A DNA stretch of 64,000 nucleotides, from the NCBI GenBank assembly GCA_933822405.4, contig CAKOGP040001781.1:326800-390799 (forward strand). The letters run 5' to 3'. Positions 63,290-64,000 of the stretch are shown here, one piece after another. Source of the DNA: Cylindrotheca closterium (taxonomy: Eukaryota > Bacillariophyta > Bacillariophyceae > Bacillariales > Bacillariaceae). A program made the position numbers and the translations under genes. Positions within the stretch are counted from its first letter, which is position 1, and every line of letters starts with the position of its first letter. The notes under the pieces were generated by a model. The model saw only the letters and a list, made by a program, of their open reading frames with translations, was not told the DNA's origin and ran no database searches.

Positions 63290-64000
63290 TCAGAAGTAGG
63301 ACCGTCGACAATTGGTTGTAATCTCCTTCATAGATCCTTTTCCTTGCTGCTGGCCATCTTCTGATAATCGTGATAAATAGGTAAATAGTAAATGATTCCA
63401 CCAGTCGATAGGACCAGGAGCCTGAAAATGCAGACAATCTCGCGGAGCAGGATGAGCATCATTCCGGAGCGCCGTCATATTGAAAATGTCCAAATAGTGA
63501 TAGATTGGATCCAAACGCTTTCGGTTATGCTCGAGCAAAATTTGTTTCGTGTAATGATTGTAACCTTCAAACTTGTCCCAATGATGCCGGTGCCCGACCG
63601 TAACTTTGTAGTCTTCAAACTTGGCAAGAGGTACAATCCGAGCCCCAACCTTCCAATCGAATTCGCGAGTCAATGGTAAGCATCCTTCATGACCGGGACT
63701 AGTAGCACGAAAGATGTACAGATCCTGGGATCGGTTCATATTCGACAAGAGATTTAGCATAGCATCCAGATCTTTTCGATAGTCATTCACGCCGTGATAG
63801 TGTGCTCCTATATTGAAGATTGCCAAGACCCGATCTGGAGCTGAGCTGTCAAAAAAGTGACGAACCTCATGATCAAAAGCGATCATCTTTCGGGTTGTAT
63901 TTCGTGGGACGATAGGCAACTTCTTGCCAAACACTGGAATTCTCCTATCACGACCAGGATCAGCACCGTCGACTCCTCCACCTGGACAAATCATGGAACC
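63290..64000 (-). CDS. PC-esterase/TBL-like SGNH hydrolase, 5' end outside the window
   Basis: Only the C-terminal ~235 residues are present; the frame is still open at the window edge. Motifs point to the PMR5/TBL/PC-esterase branch of SGNH hydrolases: RVLAIFNIGAHYHGV, LYIFRATSPGHEGC, YLDIFNMTALRNDAHP, and DCLHFQAPGPIDWWNHLLF. The last contains the DxxH catalytic block that in TBL proteins reads DCxHWCLPGxPDxWN. Relatives O-acetylate cell-wall or glycoprotein glycans in the secretory pathway. The N-terminal GDS block and any signal anchor would lie to the right of the window. Confidence 0.7.
   Translation of the reverse strand, partial: GSMICPGGGVDGADPGRDRRIPVFGKKLPIVPRNTTRKMIAFDHEVRHFFDSSAPDRVLAIFNIGAHYHGVNDYRKDLDAMLNLLSNMNRSQDLYIFRATSPGHEGCLPLTREFDWKVGARIVPLAKFEDYKVTVGHRHHWDKFEGYNHYTKQILLEHNRKRLDPIYHYLDIFNMTALRNDAHPAPRDCLHFQAPGPIDWWNHLLFTYLSRLSEDGQQQGKGSMKEITTNCRRSYF

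Overview
This is a piece of a diatom nuclear genome, most likely a raphid pennate; I do not name a species. The evidence is: many short introns (44-148 bp, GT..AG); N-termini with a signal peptide followed by a diatom plastid-cleavage motif (NAF at 17.3 kb, SASF at 59.4 kb); diatom-typical families (DUF6824, CRAL-TRIO-like, PT-rich secreted proteins, helicase-associated-domain proteins); and Asn/Gln/His-rich low-complexity tracts. There are no operons, rRNA, recognisable tRNA, CRISPR or complete transposons. I support 25 protein genes and gene remnants by splicing the frames together; in most spliced genes the exon lengths sum to a multiple of three.

Layout. 0-17.4 kb: the 3'-truncated gene of a PT-rich single-pass membrane protein (with an apparent frameshift), a His/Asp-tailed membrane protein, a five-exon nuclear-basket nucleoporin TPR/Mlp homologue, a very unusual Roc-COR protein fused to a trypsin-like protease domain, and a plastid fibrillin-like protein. 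17.6-27.6 kb: a broken CRAL-TRIO/DUF6824 gene, cytosolic leucyl-tRNA synthetase, a tandem pair of secreted Cys-rich/PT-rich proteins, and a membrane RING-H2 E3 ligase. 28-36 kb: a receptor with periplasmic-binding, kinase and guanylate cyclase domains, UDP-sugar pyrophosphorylase, and a radical-SAM-like protein. 36-44 kb: two small FFHCAG-motif proteins flanking a thylakoid-lumen DUF6816 protein, and a tandem pair of His-rich type II membrane proteins.

44-57 kb is a nucleotide-cyclase cluster: three complete CHASE-like/TM/class III cyclase genes with matching introns and a short relic of a fourth. They are interleaved with an F-box/SPRY gene and a large multi-pass membrane protein. The copy at 48.7 kb seems to have arrived as a segmental duplication of the 53.6-56.6 kb region, carrying a decayed 3' end of the membrane-protein gene with it. 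With the receptor at 28 kb, four membrane cyclases lie within 28 kb. 57-64 kb: an RlaP/DNA polymerase beta-like nucleotidyltransferase, a plastid-targeted APH/CHK-like kinase, a duplicated helicase-associated-domain gene (second copy shortened by two deletions), and the 3' part of a PC-esterase/TBL-like SGNH gene.

The most interesting items are the Roc-COR-protease fusion with degenerate GTPase motifs, the expanding cyclase cluster with an unusual substrate-specificity residue pair, and the receptor that joins an apparently intact kinase to a guanylate cyclase. All functions are inferred by reading motifs; no database search was run.
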